Source: Myxococcales bacterium
Lineage (GTDB): Bacteria; Myxococcota_A; Polyangia; Polyangiales; Polyangiaceae
Direction: 5' to 3'
DNA: 35,247 bases
Assembly: GCA_025354825.1 (NCBI GenBank)
Contig: JANXMC010000654.1
Span: 1-35,247, forward strand
Both the position numbers and the translations under genes were made by a program. How positions within the stretch are numbered: the first letter of the stretch is position 1; every line of letters starts with the position of its first letter. This document shows positions 8,968 to 17,858 of the stretch, in pieces. The notes below the pieces were generated by a model that searched no databases, was not told where the DNA came from, and saw only the letters and a program-made list of their open reading frames with translations.

Positions 8968-9144
8968 GTCGCGCGGCGTCGCCCGCATTCGCATCACGGG
9001 AGCGTTGCCGACGGCAATGGTCGAAACCACGGATCCTAGTTTCGCGCCGCTGGAAAGGGCGGTTTGGCGTTCACCGACGGGCGCCTGTCGTCGCTCGTAC
9101 GGCGCGATGAGCGGGACCTGAACGACGGTCGAGAGGTTCCGCCG

Positions 9145-9783
9145 TCACGCCCACGAAACCTTGATCCCCATCGACGTGGGCGACCAGAGCGTCGGCATGT
9201 CGGCGACGTAGGCCTTTCTGCAAAAGAGCTCGGTCACGGACAGCGCGACTTGAAGCATCGTGCGCCGCACATACGGGATGGTGGCGCACGACCAGCCCGC
9301 CACTTCGAGCACGGCGTCTTTCGGCGCCTGCTTGTGCACCGCAATCGCGCCTCCTTGGAACGAGCGCTCCCAGACGCGATTGAGGCGCGTGAAGACCGTC
9401 CACGGCGTGGCGCCGGACTCTTTCGCGAGGCTCGACACGAAGCTGAACGCCGTCGCTTTCACCGATTGAATATCGCGGCTCGCGAGGTCGCGCTCTTGGT
9501 TGCGCGAGAGCCCCAGTGAGTCGAGCGCGCGATAGTGTGCAAGGCACACCTCGATAGGGAGCCAGGTCCCGGCGAGGCTCTCGGTAATCGTCGGGCGGAA
9601 CGCGCCTTCGAGTGCGGCGTCGTAGCGGTCGAAGAGCCCCGCTTCGCGAATGGAGAGCAGCGACGCGACGATCCACGTGCTTCGAAACGCCGACGTCACC
9701 GGCAGGCGTTCCCGCGCAGCCGGAAACGCGAGCAACGTCTCCCCGAAGCTCTTCGCGTCCGGTTGGCGCGACGTCATGCTCAT
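9145..9783 (-). CDS. hypothetical protein, myxobacterial DUF2378-like
   Basis: About 212 residues from the ATG ending at 9783; a second ATG at 9777 is equally possible, and the longer frame to 9930 would overlap the divergent gene's leader. The protein is soluble with no signal. Features include FRSTWIVASLLSIREAGLFDR early on, WLPIEVCLAHYRALDSLGLS in the middle, TPWTVFTRLNRVWERSFQGG, and a C-terminus CRKAYVADMPTLWSPTSM. This pattern resembles a protein family common in myxobacteria that is annotated as DUF2378 or unnamed. I make this link from memory of the pattern only, and no biochemical role is known to me. Codon usage agrees with a real gene. Confidence 0.7.
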   Translation of the reverse strand: MSMTSRQPDAKSFGETLLAFPAARERLPVTSAFRSTWIVASLLSIREAGLFDRYDAALEGAFRPTITESLAGTWLPIEVCLAHYRALDSLGLSRNQERDLASRDIQSVKATAFSFVSSLAKESGATPWTVFTRLNRVWERSFQGGAIAVHKQAPKDAVLEVAGWSCATIPYVRRTMLQVALSVTELFCRKAYVADMPTLWSPTSMGIKVSWA

Positions 9784-9948
9784 TGCTTTAACGATGTCCT
9801 GATGGGCGGAGTTTGCAAGCTCTGGCTGAGCACCTCCAGAGGCGAACGGTTGCGATCTCGCATGGAGGAAGCCGATCCGAATGTAACCAAATGCGGGACC
9901 GCGTTGAACCGCTCTCGAAAGCGATGCCAAGGCGATAAGCTCCCACCC

Positions 9949-12057
9949 GTGACGCCCTTCGCGAAGTCCTTCGAGGCCGCCGCGCCCGATATCGCGAAAG
10001 GGTTCCGCGCAGCCTTCGCAACGCTCGTCCCGTTCTACCTCGCATCACGGCTCGGACTTTCCGAGCTCGCCTGGATGGCCCTCGGCGGATGGCTCGGCAC
10101 GCTCGTCGACCCCGGCGGGCTTCGCGCGACGCGCGGCAAAACGCTGGCGGGCTTCGCGGTCGCCGGCGCGTTGACGGTCACGTTCGCGGAGCTGTGCTCG
10201 GGCCTCGGCGACGCAACCACGGCGGTCTTCGCGCTCTCGGTGTTCGCGCTCACGCTTCTGCGCGCGCTCGGTGCCACGGCGTCGACGATGGGGACGATGC
10301 TCGCCATCTTGATGGCGGTCGGCATCTCGAAGGGGCACGGAAGCTACGGGCGGGACGGACTCTTTTTTATGGCGGGGGCGGCGTGGGCCGCCTTTCTCTC
10401 GTCCATCGTGTGGCCCGTCTGGACGCATCTCCCGGTTCGCCGCGCCGTGGCCGTGGTTTTCGCCGAGCTCGGAGCCCACGCCCGCGAAGTCGAAGCGTGC
10501 ATCGACGCGCGCGTCCCCGAGGGCGATCCGCAGTGGTCGGCCATCGCGCGTCAACACCACCGCGCCGTGCGCGCGTCGCTCGAAGCCGCGCGCGCCATGG
10601 CCGTCGCGCTTCGCCAGCGCAGGCCGGGCGAGACGCGCATCGGCAGCAACCTTCGTGTGCTTCTTGGAATGGCCGAATCGCAATTCCTACTTCTTATTAC
10701 ATTGAGCTTCGAGATCGAGGCGCTGCCGGTCTCCGCGCGCCCCTCGGGCGATGCCCTCGCGGCCCTCGCGAAGAGTTACGACGCGCTTCACGATCAGCTT
10801 TTCACGCGCGCCCTTCGCGCGACCGCGCCTTCGCCGACCCGTGCGCGGCGCACCTCGCTCCCCGCCCCGCCCCTCTCGTCGCCGGCGCCTCCATCCGTGA
10901 TTGCCGAGCAGCTCCGCGGCGAGAGCCGCGCGGCCTTGACGCTCGCGCGCAATCTCGACACGAGCGACGACGAGCGCGAGGGCGACGCGGCGGACGGCGC
11001 CGTCGCCTCATCGAGCGATACGCCGGCGAGCCGCGTTCGCGTGTCGGCGCGCGCCGTGGCCCGCGACCTTCGCACACTGCGCGATTCCCTCGCCCCACGG
11101 TCGCCCTTCTTTCGCCACGCGGTCCGCGTCGCCCTCGCCGCCGTCGTCGCCTCCGCCATCGGACAGCGGATTTCGACGCACCCGCACTGGGTGACGATCA
11201 CGACCGTCGTGATTCTCCAGCCCTACCCCGGCGCAACGGTCACCCGCGCGATCGAGCGCGTTTTCGGGACGGTACTTGGCAGTCTGCTCGCGGTCGCTAT
11301 TTCGATGTCCGTGCGATCGGCCCTGGGGCTCGCCATCGTAATGGTCCCCCTCTCCGTCGCGGCCGTGGCCATCAAGCCGCGGAGCTACCGCATGTTCACG
11401 TTCTTGCTCACGCCGGTCTTCGTGCTGCTCGCCGAACGCTTCCACGGCGACTGGCGCACGGCGGCCGACCGCGCATCCGACGCCATCGCAGGCGGCGGCG
11501 TGGCGCTCGCGGCGGCGCTCGTGTTTCCGTCGTGGGAAAAGAAGCGGCTTCCCGAAGCGCTGAGCGGAATGCTCGCGAGCATCCACGCCTATGCCGAAAC
11601 CGTGATGTCGAGCTTCGAGGACCGCGGCGCCGCGGGGGCAGAGACTCGCATCGCCGACGCACGGCGGGCCGCGGCCATCGCGATTGGCGAGGCCGAAACA
11701 TCTCTCGAGCGTCTCCTTGCCGAGCCGCTCCGCAAGGCGAGCGAAGCCGCCGACGCGATGCAGCTCGTGACCTATGCACGCCGAGCTGCCAGCGCGGTCA
11801 CAGCTCTCGACACCCTCGCCGATCGTGTGCTTGCAGAGACCGTCGTCACGAAGGACATCCCCGCCTCCGCGATATCCGCTTATCTCTCGGGCATTCTGGG
11901 GGGAGCCGAGCTTTTCGTGCACGGAGGCGAGCGCACGACCATCCCGCCGGCGCCCGCTCTTCCGCCGACGCTCGACCCCCACATTCATCGCGCGCTCGAA
12001 CGGATCCTCCGCCAGGCTGCGCTCGTCGCGAGCGTCTCGGGCCGCGCCACGGTTTGA
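9949..12057 (+). CDS. FUSC-family membrane transporter (YccS/aromatic acid exporter-like)
   Basis: About 702 residues from a GTG at 9949; an ATG at 9862 in the same frame would add 29 Arg/Lys-rich residues and is the alternative. Neither has a strong ribosome site. Two membrane bundles (about residues 15-165 and 390-530) flank a large cytoplasmic helical region, and another helical region forms the C-terminus. The second bundle has the FUSC signature HPHWVTITTVVILQPYPGATVTRAIERVFGT. The family (fusaric acid resistance, YccS, AaeB) exports aromatic acids or lipophilic compounds, or is of unknown substrate. The first bundle is a degenerate copy of the second. It is divergent from the gene ending at 9145. 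Confidence 0.85.
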   Translation: MTPFAKSFEAAAPDIAKGFRAAFATLVPFYLASRLGLSELAWMALGGWLGTLVDPGGLRATRGKTLAGFAVAGALTVTFAELCSGLGDATTAVFALSVFALTLLRALGATASTMGTMLAILMAVGISKGHGSYGRDGLFFMAGAAWAAFLSSIVWPVWTHLPVRRAVAVVFAELGAHAREVEACIDARVPEGDPQWSAIARQHHRAVRASLEAARAMAVALRQRRPGETRIGSNLRVLLGMAESQFLLLITLSFEIEALPVSARPSGDALAALAKSYDALHDQLFTRALRATAPSPTRARRTSLPAPPLSSPAPPSVIAEQLRGESRAALTLARNLDTSDDEREGDAADGAVASSSDTPASRVRVSARAVARDLRTLRDSLAPRSPFFRHAVRVALAAVVASAIGQRISTHPHWVTITTVVILQPYPGATVTRAIERVFGTVLGSLLAVAISMSVRSALGLAIVMVPLSVAAVAIKPRSYRMFTFLLTPVFVLLAERFHGDWRTAADRASDAIAGGGVALAAALVFPSWEKKRLPEALSGMLASIHAYAETVMSSFEDRGAAGAETRIADARRAAAIAIGEAETSLERLLAEPLRKASEAADAMQLVTYARRAASAVTALDTLADRVLAETVVTKDIPASAISAYLSGILGGAELFVHGGERTTIPPAPALPPTLDPHIHRALERILRQAALVASVSGRATV

Positions 12058-12067
12058 CGCGCGGCGA

Positions 12068-12081
12068 TAGGTAATTACCTA
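12068..12081. promoter_or_regulatory. perfect 14-bp palindrome, candidate operator
   Basis: The sequence TAGGTAATTACCTA is a perfect palindrome and is AT-rich in an otherwise GC-rich region. It lies 11 nt after the FUSC stop codon and 80 nt before the phosphoesterase start. Its length and symmetry suit a homodimeric repressor such as MarR or TetR type; the binding protein is unknown. Confidence 0.45.
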
Positions 12082-12160
12082 CCGCGGCGGCGCGCAAACT
12101 CTGGGTGACACCCGCGGGGCGAGCTTGTTCGAAGGGCGTTGCTGCGCGAGACTGCGCCCC

Positions 12161-13579
12161 ATGAATTTCGCTGTTCGCCGTGGGATGAGCGCGGTGGTGG
12201 TTGCGTGCTCGGTCGTCACCGCCGCCAGCTGCTCGTCGTCGGAGCCCGAGGCGCCCCTCCCTGGCCCCACCGAGTGGAACCGCGCCGTCGTCATGCCGGA
12301 AGACACGGCGGCTGCCGCATCGCGCGCGAGTTGCCAGTTTCGCAAAGGGGCATTGCCCGCCGAAACCCTGGGAAAGAGCCAACCGAACGGCAAGGCGATT
12401 CCCATCGATCATATCGTGATAGCGATGATGGAGAATCGCTCTTTCGATCACTATTTCCAAAAGGCTAGAGACGTTGGCCTGGATGTCGACGTCGCCCCCG
12501 ACGGCTTCTCGAATCCCGACCCCGAGGGGAACCCCGTCCCCATCTTCCACGACGACGTCCACTGCTTCGTCGATACGGCCCACAGCTGGTCCGAGATTCG
12601 GCAACAGATTGGCGGCGGCAAGATGGACGGCTTCGTCCTCAGCAACGAGGCGAACCACGAGCAGCCCGCCCACGGCACCCCCGACATGATCAAGGGGAAC
12701 CGCGCCATGGGCTACTACACCGAAGCAGATATTCCGTTCACCTATTGGATGGCGAAGAACTTCGCCATCGGCGACCGGTACTTCTCGTCGGTGCCCACGG
12801 CGACCTGGCCCAACCGAATGCATCTTTACGCGGCGCAGTCGTTTGGCAAAATCTCGAACGAGTTTCCCGAGAACGTCGACAATACGATTCTCGATTATCT
12901 CATCGACCGCCAAATCAGCTGGAAGATTTACGCGAGCCACGCGGCGACGTTCGCCATCTTCCTCAAGAAGTACACGGAGCTCCTTCGGGTCGAAGGCCGC
13001 TTCATGACGATGGACGACTATTACAAAGACGCGGCCGCGGGCACGCTGCCGCAAGTCGCCTTCATCGATGCGAACGGCACGGCGACGAATCCCAACGAGA
13101 ACAGCGACGAGCACCCGCCGGCGCCGGCAACGATAGGCCAGGGGTGGCTAAACCAGGCCGTGACGGCCCTCGCGGCGAGCCCCAACTGGCCGTCGTCCGC
13201 GATGTTCATCACCTACGACGAGCACGGCGGCCTCTACGATCACGTCGTGCCGCCCAAGGCGTGCCCGGAAGACGACGCGGTGCTCGACGAGACGACAGGC
13301 CCTATTTTCGGCTCCTACGGCGTTCGCGTGCCGTTCATCGCCATCTCGCCGTACGCGAAAAAAGGGTACGTGAGCCACCACGTGTACGACCACACGTCCA
13401 TCGTGCGGTTCATCGAGGCGCGCTTCCAGATCCCCGCGTTGAGCCACCGCGACGCGAATGCCGAAGCGCCGTTCGACGTGTTCGACTTCGCGAATCCGCC
13501 GTCGAAGACGCCGCCGGTCGTCCCGTCGATGCCGCAGAAGGAAGACGTCGTCGCGCGCTGCAACGCCATTTGGGAATAG
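12161..13579 (+). CDS. phosphoesterase/phospholipase C-type lipoprotein
   Basis: A 472-residue protein from the ATG at 12161. A lipoprotein signal ends at Cys24 (TAASC). The phosphoesterase family (PF04185: bacterial phospholipase C and acid phosphatase AcpA) is shown by MMENRSFDHYF (89-99) at the N-terminus with metal-binding Glu/Asn, then AIGDRYFSSVPTATWPNR, the ITYDEHGGLYDHV metal/active-site motif, and YGVRVPFIAISPYAKKGYVSH followed by DHTSIVRFIE near the C-terminus. All core motifs are intact, so an active enzyme on phosphate esters or phospholipids outside the cytoplasm is likely; the precise substrate is unknown. The stop overlaps the next gene's TTG start, suggesting coupled translation. 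Confidence 0.9.
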   Translation: MNFAVRRGMSAVVVACSVVTAASCSSSEPEAPLPGPTEWNRAVVMPEDTAAAASRASCQFRKGALPAETLGKSQPNGKAIPIDHIVIAMMENRSFDHYFQKARDVGLDVDVAPDGFSNPDPEGNPVPIFHDDVHCFVDTAHSWSEIRQQIGGGKMDGFVLSNEANHEQPAHGTPDMIKGNRAMGYYTEADIPFTYWMAKNFAIGDRYFSSVPTATWPNRMHLYAAQSFGKISNEFPENVDNTILDYLIDRQISWKIYASHAATFAIFLKKYTELLRVEGRFMTMDDYYKDAAAGTLPQVAFIDANGTATNPNENSDEHPPAPATIGQGWLNQAVTALAASPNWPSSAMFITYDEHGGLYDHVVPPKACPEDDAVLDETTGPIFGSYGVRVPFIAISPYAKKGYVSHHVYDHTSIVRFIEARFQIPALSHRDANAEAPFDVFDFANPPSKTPPVVPSMPQKEDVVARCNAIWE

Positions 13580-15369
13580 CGGCACGCTCAGCCTCTTTCA
13601 CGCGGGTCGCGCGCGTCTTGCTCGTCGCGGCCGCCGCGCTCGCGACAACGGCGGTCGCGTGTGAGCGCACGCCCAAGAAGCACGCGGGCCACGCTGGCGC
13701 GGCCCCCTCGCTAGGCGCGTACAGCACGTCGACGCCGCCCCCTTCGAAGGCGCTCGAGGGGATATCGAAGTTGGCCTACGACGCGGCGACGGCGGCGCTC
13801 GCGCAGTCGAAGCGCGTCGAAGCCGAGCTCGCGGGCGGCTGCGCGCCTTCGATGGCGTACCTCGCCATGCGACGCGCGATCGCTCGAGGAAAACAGCTCT
13901 TTCGTGCGTCCTCGCCGCGCGGCACCGAGGTGCTCCTCGGCCCTGTTCGCCCCGTGAGCGAAGGAGGCGGCGCCCTCGCTCTCGTCGACCGTACGCTCAG
14001 CAAACGCGCGTGTGAGCAGGCGCGCGCACCGCTCTTCCAAGCGCAGAGCGCCCTCGAGCTGATTGCCCTCGAGATCGCCCACGACGGCGTGACGCCCATG
14101 GCCGCAGCACGCGCCCTCTCCGAGAGCGCCTTCGAGCTCGGCGCAGTCGTCACCGAATCGAGCGCCGAGATCGGCGTGGGCGAGGAAGCCATCATCGCCG
14201 ACGCGCAGGGGCTCCTCGACGGTCTGGAGGCTGGCGTGGCGTTGCTCGCCGCAAACGCGCCGTACGCACAGAGCGGCGTCGACGCGGTCGCGCGCCTGGC
14301 CGCGCTTCGCAAACGGCTCGACGCAGGCGCGCTCACCGGGCGGGCGGCCACGGCCCTCGAGACCGGCTATCTCGGCGCCGAGGTGCGCGCGCTCGCAGGC
14401 GCCACCGGCGTGCTCCTCGCAGCCCCCTTTGCGGCACGCATCGCCGTCGCGAGCACGCCCGCCAGCGAGCCCGTCTCGGTGCTCACCGTCCCTGGCCCCA
14501 AGGTCGTCCCCGAAGCCTTGCAAGTCGCTCGCGGGCGGGCGCTCTTCACCGATCCGCGCCTCTCCGAAAGCGGTCGCCGCTCGTGCGCGAGCTGCCACGA
14601 CCCCGCCCGCAGCTACGCCGACGGTCGCGCATTTCCAATATCGCTCCTGGGCACGTCGGACATACTTCGAAATACGCCGTCGCTTCTTTACGTCGGTGCG
14701 CAATCGGCATTTCTTTGGGACGGACGCGTCAGCACCGCCGCGGCGCAGGCACTTCACGTGATTCATTCGGCCGGCGAAATGGGCCTCTCGCGCGATCTCT
14801 TGAAAGCGCGCCTCGGCGACCCCGAGACGGTCGGTCGCGCATTGGGCGCCTTCGAGGACGCCGAGCTCGTCCCCGACAATGCACCCATCGACCGCTTCGC
14901 GCGCGGCGATCGCAGCGCCCTCTCGCCGTCCGCACAGAGAGGCTTCGACGTCTTCGCAGGCCCTGGCCGCTGCGCGCGCTGCCACGTCCCGCCGCTTTAC
15001 GGCGGCACGCGCCCAACGGACTTCGCCGTGACGGTGTACGCCGTACTTGGCATTCCCAAGACGCCCGCGGGGAAGGTCCTCGACGCCGACCGCGGTCGCG
15101 CGGGCGTTACGCAAAGAGCGGAAGACGAACGTTCGTTCAAGACGCCTCATTTGCGAAACGTCGCGCGCACGGCGCCGTACTTTCACAACGGCGCATTCCC
15201 CACCCTCGAGAGCGTGGTCGACTTCTACGCGCTCGGCGGCGGCCGCGGCCTCGGGCTCGACGTGCCGAACCAAGACCCCGACGTGCAGAAGCTCACGCTC
15301 ACGCGCGAGGAGCGGCGCGATCTGCTGGAATTCATGCGGATGGCGCTCACCGACGGGCCCACGAAGTAG
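13570..15369 (+). CDS. di-heme cytochrome c peroxidase-like lipoprotein with long N-terminal domain
   Basis: About 599 residues from a TTG at 13570 that overlaps the phosphoesterase end by 10 nt. The frame is open much further back, but the stretch before the TTG is a shadow of the phosphoesterase gene, and a lipoprotein signal with lipobox TAVAC begins right after it. Residues about 35-315 form a mostly helical Ala-rich domain that I cannot assign. The C-terminal 280 residues are a MauG/CcpA-type di-heme domain: heme motifs CASCH (339-343) and CARCH (468-472), PSLLYVGAQSAFLWDGR between them, and FKTPHLRNVARTAPYFHNG at the end. Likely a periplasmic peroxidase or protein oxidase. A hairpin follows directly at its stop. 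Confidence 0.85.
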   Translation: MGIAARSASFTRVARVLLVAAAALATTAVACERTPKKHAGHAGAAPSLGAYSTSTPPPSKALEGISKLAYDAATAALAQSKRVEAELAGGCAPSMAYLAMRRAIARGKQLFRASSPRGTEVLLGPVRPVSEGGGALALVDRTLSKRACEQARAPLFQAQSALELIALEIAHDGVTPMAAARALSESAFELGAVVTESSAEIGVGEEAIIADAQGLLDGLEAGVALLAANAPYAQSGVDAVARLAALRKRLDAGALTGRAATALETGYLGAEVRALAGATGVLLAAPFAARIAVASTPASEPVSVLTVPGPKVVPEALQVARGRALFTDPRLSESGRRSCASCHDPARSYADGRAFPISLLGTSDILRNTPSLLYVGAQSAFLWDGRVSTAAAQALHVIHSAGEMGLSRDLLKARLGDPETVGRALGAFEDAELVPDNAPIDRFARGDRSALSPSAQRGFDVFAGPGRCARCHVPPLYGGTRPTDFAVTVYAVLGIPKTPAGKVLDADRGRAGVTQRAEDERSFKTPHLRNVARTAPYFHNGAFPTLESVVDFYALGGGRGLGLDVPNQDPDVQKLTLTREERRDLLEFMRMALTDGPTK

Positions 15370-15387
15370 CCGGCGCCTTTCGCCGGC
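15369..15387 (+). terminator. hairpin after the peroxidase stop
   Basis: A perfect 7-bp GC stem (15369-15375 with 15381-15387, 5-nt loop) begins at the last base of the TAG stop. No T-run follows, so it may be a weak or rho-assisted terminator. Confidence 0.4.
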
Positions 15388-15419
15388 GCATTGCGTCAAG
15401 ATGGCGTAAGAGAACGGGG

Positions 15420-16364
15420 TTGAAGCCGCTCGGCCTCGGCCGGGCCCCCGCGTTGCTGATTGCCGAGCACCTCGCGCGCCCGACGGGGCTGTGGATCGTC
15501 TCGTGGGCGGCGTCGTCCGAAGCGCTCTTGGCGCGCGAGCGGTCTCTTCTTTTGCGGATCGTGATTACCGCTCTCGCCGCGGCGTTCGCCGTCGCGGGCG
15601 TCGGCGTCGTCACTCTCCGGCAGCAGCGCGACGCGATGGCCCTCGAGGGGCAGCTTCGCTACGCCGAAGCGCTCGTGCGTGCCGAGAAGCTCGTGACCGT
15701 CGGCGTGCTTTCCGCGGGTATCGCCCACGAGATCGGCAGCCCCCTCGCGGTCATTCGCGGGCGCGCCGAGCAGGTGCTCCGCCACATGGAATGGGGGCCT
15801 CGGGCCGAAGATTTGCGGGTAATCATCAAACACACCGACAGCATCACGCGCACGATTCGGGAGCTTTTGGACTTCTCGCGGCGCGCGCCTGTCACGCAAA
15901 GGGCGGTCGCTCTCGGCCCCGTTGTCGAGCGTGCGCGGGGACTTCTGCAGTGGAAGCTCGACGCCCGCGACACCAGCCTCGAGATCAATCTCGAGAACGA
16001 TCTCCCACGCCTCGCCGCCGACGCCGAGCAGCTCGAGCAGGTTCTCGTGAATCTCCTCCTCAATGCGTGCGACGCGTCGGAGCCAGCGGGGGTGATTCGT
16101 CTTTATGCCACGTCGGACGTTGCGACAAAGCGCGTGACGATTCGCGTGGAGGACGTGGGCTGCGGCATCGCGACCGAGCATATGAATGCCGTGTTCGATC
16201 CGTTCTTCACCACGAAAAAGCGGGGCGAGGGGACGGGGCTCGGCCTCTCGTCGGCGGCGAGCGTCGTGCGCAACCACGGCGGCGAAATCGACCTCGTGAG
16301 CACCCATGGTAAAGGTACGACCGTGAGCGTGCGGTGGCCCGCACACGAAGAGGAACATGCCTAA
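15420..16364 (+). pseudogene. sensor histidine kinase lacking its N-terminal sensor
   Basis: The frame is open from 14583, but that part is a shadow of the peroxidase gene. The first kinase-like residues appear near a TTG at 15420. From there 314 residues give a short LARPTGLWIVSWA segment, one membrane helix (about 45-66), an HisKA domain with HEIGSPLAVIRGRAEQ (His103) and an HATPase_c domain with N box NLLLNACDAS, G1 VGCGI, F box FDPFFTTKK and G2 GTGLGLS. The segment before the helix looks like the very end of a periplasmic sensor, whereas a full kinase would need a first membrane helix and about 200 residues more. It therefore appears 5'-truncated. The catalytic part is intact, so it could still act if translated. 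It overlaps the next gene by 8 nt. Confidence 0.65.
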
Positions 16365-17292
16365 GCTGCGCGTGTTGGTCGTCGACGATGTCGTGGACAT
16401 GGCGCAAACCATTGCCAACGATCTCGAGAGCGCGGGGTTCGACACGGTGGTGCGAGGGAGCGGCGCGCTGGCCATCGAAGCGTTCACCCGCGAGCCGTGC
16501 GACGTGGTCGTGACCGATCTCCGCATGAAGAGCGTCGACGGTCTCGACGTGCTCGCGGCGATCAAGCGGATCGATGCGAGCGTGCCCGTGATCATCATGA
16601 CGGCTTTCGGCGCCGTCGAAACGGCCGTCGAGGCGATGCGGCGCGGCGCCTACAGCTACGTCGAGAAACCGTTCGAGCTCGACGCCCTGCATGCGCTCGT
16701 CGATAGCGCGTGCCGCGAGCGCGCCCTCTCGCGAGAGAACGCCGTCCTCCGTCGCGCGGTGCGTGAGAGCGTCTCATCGCAGCGGCTGGTGGGCCAGAGC
16801 GCCGCCACGGGCTTCGTCACGGCGTCCGGCGCCATCCTCATCGGCGTTCTCGCCGGCGTCGTCCCGTTCCTCGCGTGCACGAAAATGAAGGCCTACTTCA
16901 AGTACGACGACGCCCTCGACACGTTCGGCGTGCACGGCGTCGGCGGCACGATGGGCGCGCTCGTCACGGGCTTCTTCGCAACGCCCGAAGTGAACGCCAA
17001 CCTCTCGACGAACCTCGCCGACGTCGTCGGCAAGACGCTCTGGATCGAGCAGCTCAAGGCCATCGGCCTCACGCTGACCCTCTCGGTGGTCGGCACGGTC
17101 GCCATCGCGATGGCCGTGAAAGCCGTCATCGGACTTCGCCCGGCGACGGAGCACGAAGAGGGCGGCCTGGACGACATCGATCACGGTGAGTCGGGCTACC
17201 ACCACGAAGAGGGTATGGGCCACGGCGATCCGGGAGACCTCGTCGCCCACTCGTCCCCCGCGGCCGTGCAGCAGGTGGAGACGACGGTCTAG
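16357..17292 (+). CDS. NtrC-type receiver domain fused to AmtB C-terminal part
   Basis: A 311-residue protein with start ATG at 16357 and GAGGAA just upstream. Residues 1-120 are a CheY-like receiver with acid pocket Asp10/Asp11, phospho-acceptor Asp54 (VVVTDLRM), Thr82 and Lys104 (EKPF). A linker follows, and RLVGQSA (143-149) is the start of a sigma-54 AAA+ domain as in NtrC. From about residue 151 the sequence switches to an ammonium channel: GFVTASGAILIGVLAGVVPF, DTFGVHGVGGTMGALVTGFF with pore His193, a third helix, and the conserved tail GLDDIDHGESGYH. Only the last 3 of 11 Amt helices are present and the first pore histidine is absent. The AAA+ and DNA-binding domains are missing. It is either a natural fusion or an assembly join. 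Confidence 0.85.
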   Translation: MPKLRVLVVDDVVDMAQTIANDLESAGFDTVVRGSGALAIEAFTREPCDVVVTDLRMKSVDGLDVLAAIKRIDASVPVIIMTAFGAVETAVEAMRRGAYSYVEKPFELDALHALVDSACRERALSRENAVLRRAVRESVSSQRLVGQSAATGFVTASGAILIGVLAGVVPFLACTKMKAYFKYDDALDTFGVHGVGGTMGALVTGFFATPEVNANLSTNLADVVGKTLWIEQLKAIGLTLTLSVVGTVAIAMAVKAVIGLRPATEHEEGGLDDIDHGESGYHHEEGMGHGDPGDLVAHSSPAAVQQVETTV

Positions 17293-17374
17293 TCGGCGCA
17301 GTGACGCGACGGTGCGGCGGCGGGGTCGAAGCTATGAGGATGGGTACCCCCCATGACACTCCTCCCGATTCGAT

Positions 17375-17821
17375 TCAGCCGCTCGTCGCCATTTCAACGT
17401 GCGTGGGCGTTTCGCCCGTCGCGACGAAGCCGAGCCGCTCGTAGAGACGTCGCGCGCGCGGATTCGCCTTCAGAACTCGGAGCGCCGCGGGTACCCCCTT
17501 CGCCTTGGCCGCATCGAGAAGCTCGCCGACGATGCGCGTGCCGAGGCCCCGCGATTGATAGGCCGGCGCGATCTCGATGATCACCAAGTAGAGATCCGTC
17601 GGCCGCTGCTCGACGACCCACGTAGCGACGACCGCAGCGCCGATCGTGAGCACGCGCCGATGCGGCATTCTCGGCCACGCGGCGTCGAACATCTGACGTT
17701 GAACGGCATCGTCCCAACCGTAGGTCGCCGCGATGTAATCGCGCATCGAGGCTACGTGGAGATCATAGAGCGCGTCGAAGTCGGCATCGGTCACGCTGCG
17801 CTCTCGTGATTCATCCGTCAT
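17375..17821 (-). CDS. GNAT-family N-acetyltransferase
   Basis: A 148-residue soluble protein. The GNAT fold is indicated by a hydrophobic beta4 strand (LYLVIIEIAPAYQSRGLGTRIVGELL) with the acetyl-CoA pyrophosphate motif QSRGLGT, and by a C-terminal NPRARRLYERLGF motif. The length fits a single-domain GNAT. GNATs transfer acetyl from acetyl-CoA to an amine; the acceptor cannot be told. The ATG ends at 17821, 37 nt after the stop of the upstream aminopeptidase gene on the same strand, so co-transcription is plausible. Confidence 0.9.
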   Translation of the reverse strand: MTDESRERSVTDADFDALYDLHVASMRDYIAATYGWDDAVQRQMFDAAWPRMPHRRVLTIGAAVVATWVVEQRPTDLYLVIIEIAPAYQSRGLGTRIVGELLDAAKAKGVPAALRVLKANPRARRLYERLGFVATGETPTHVEMATSG

Positions 17822-17858
17822 TGCGAGGTCCTCGCTTCACCGCGGTCGTCGACGTCGT

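Noticed and set aside
12745-13569. Upstream extension of the peroxidase frame
   Set aside because: It lies out of frame inside the phosphoesterase gene, is Arg-rich, and the lipoprotein signal begins only after 13570.
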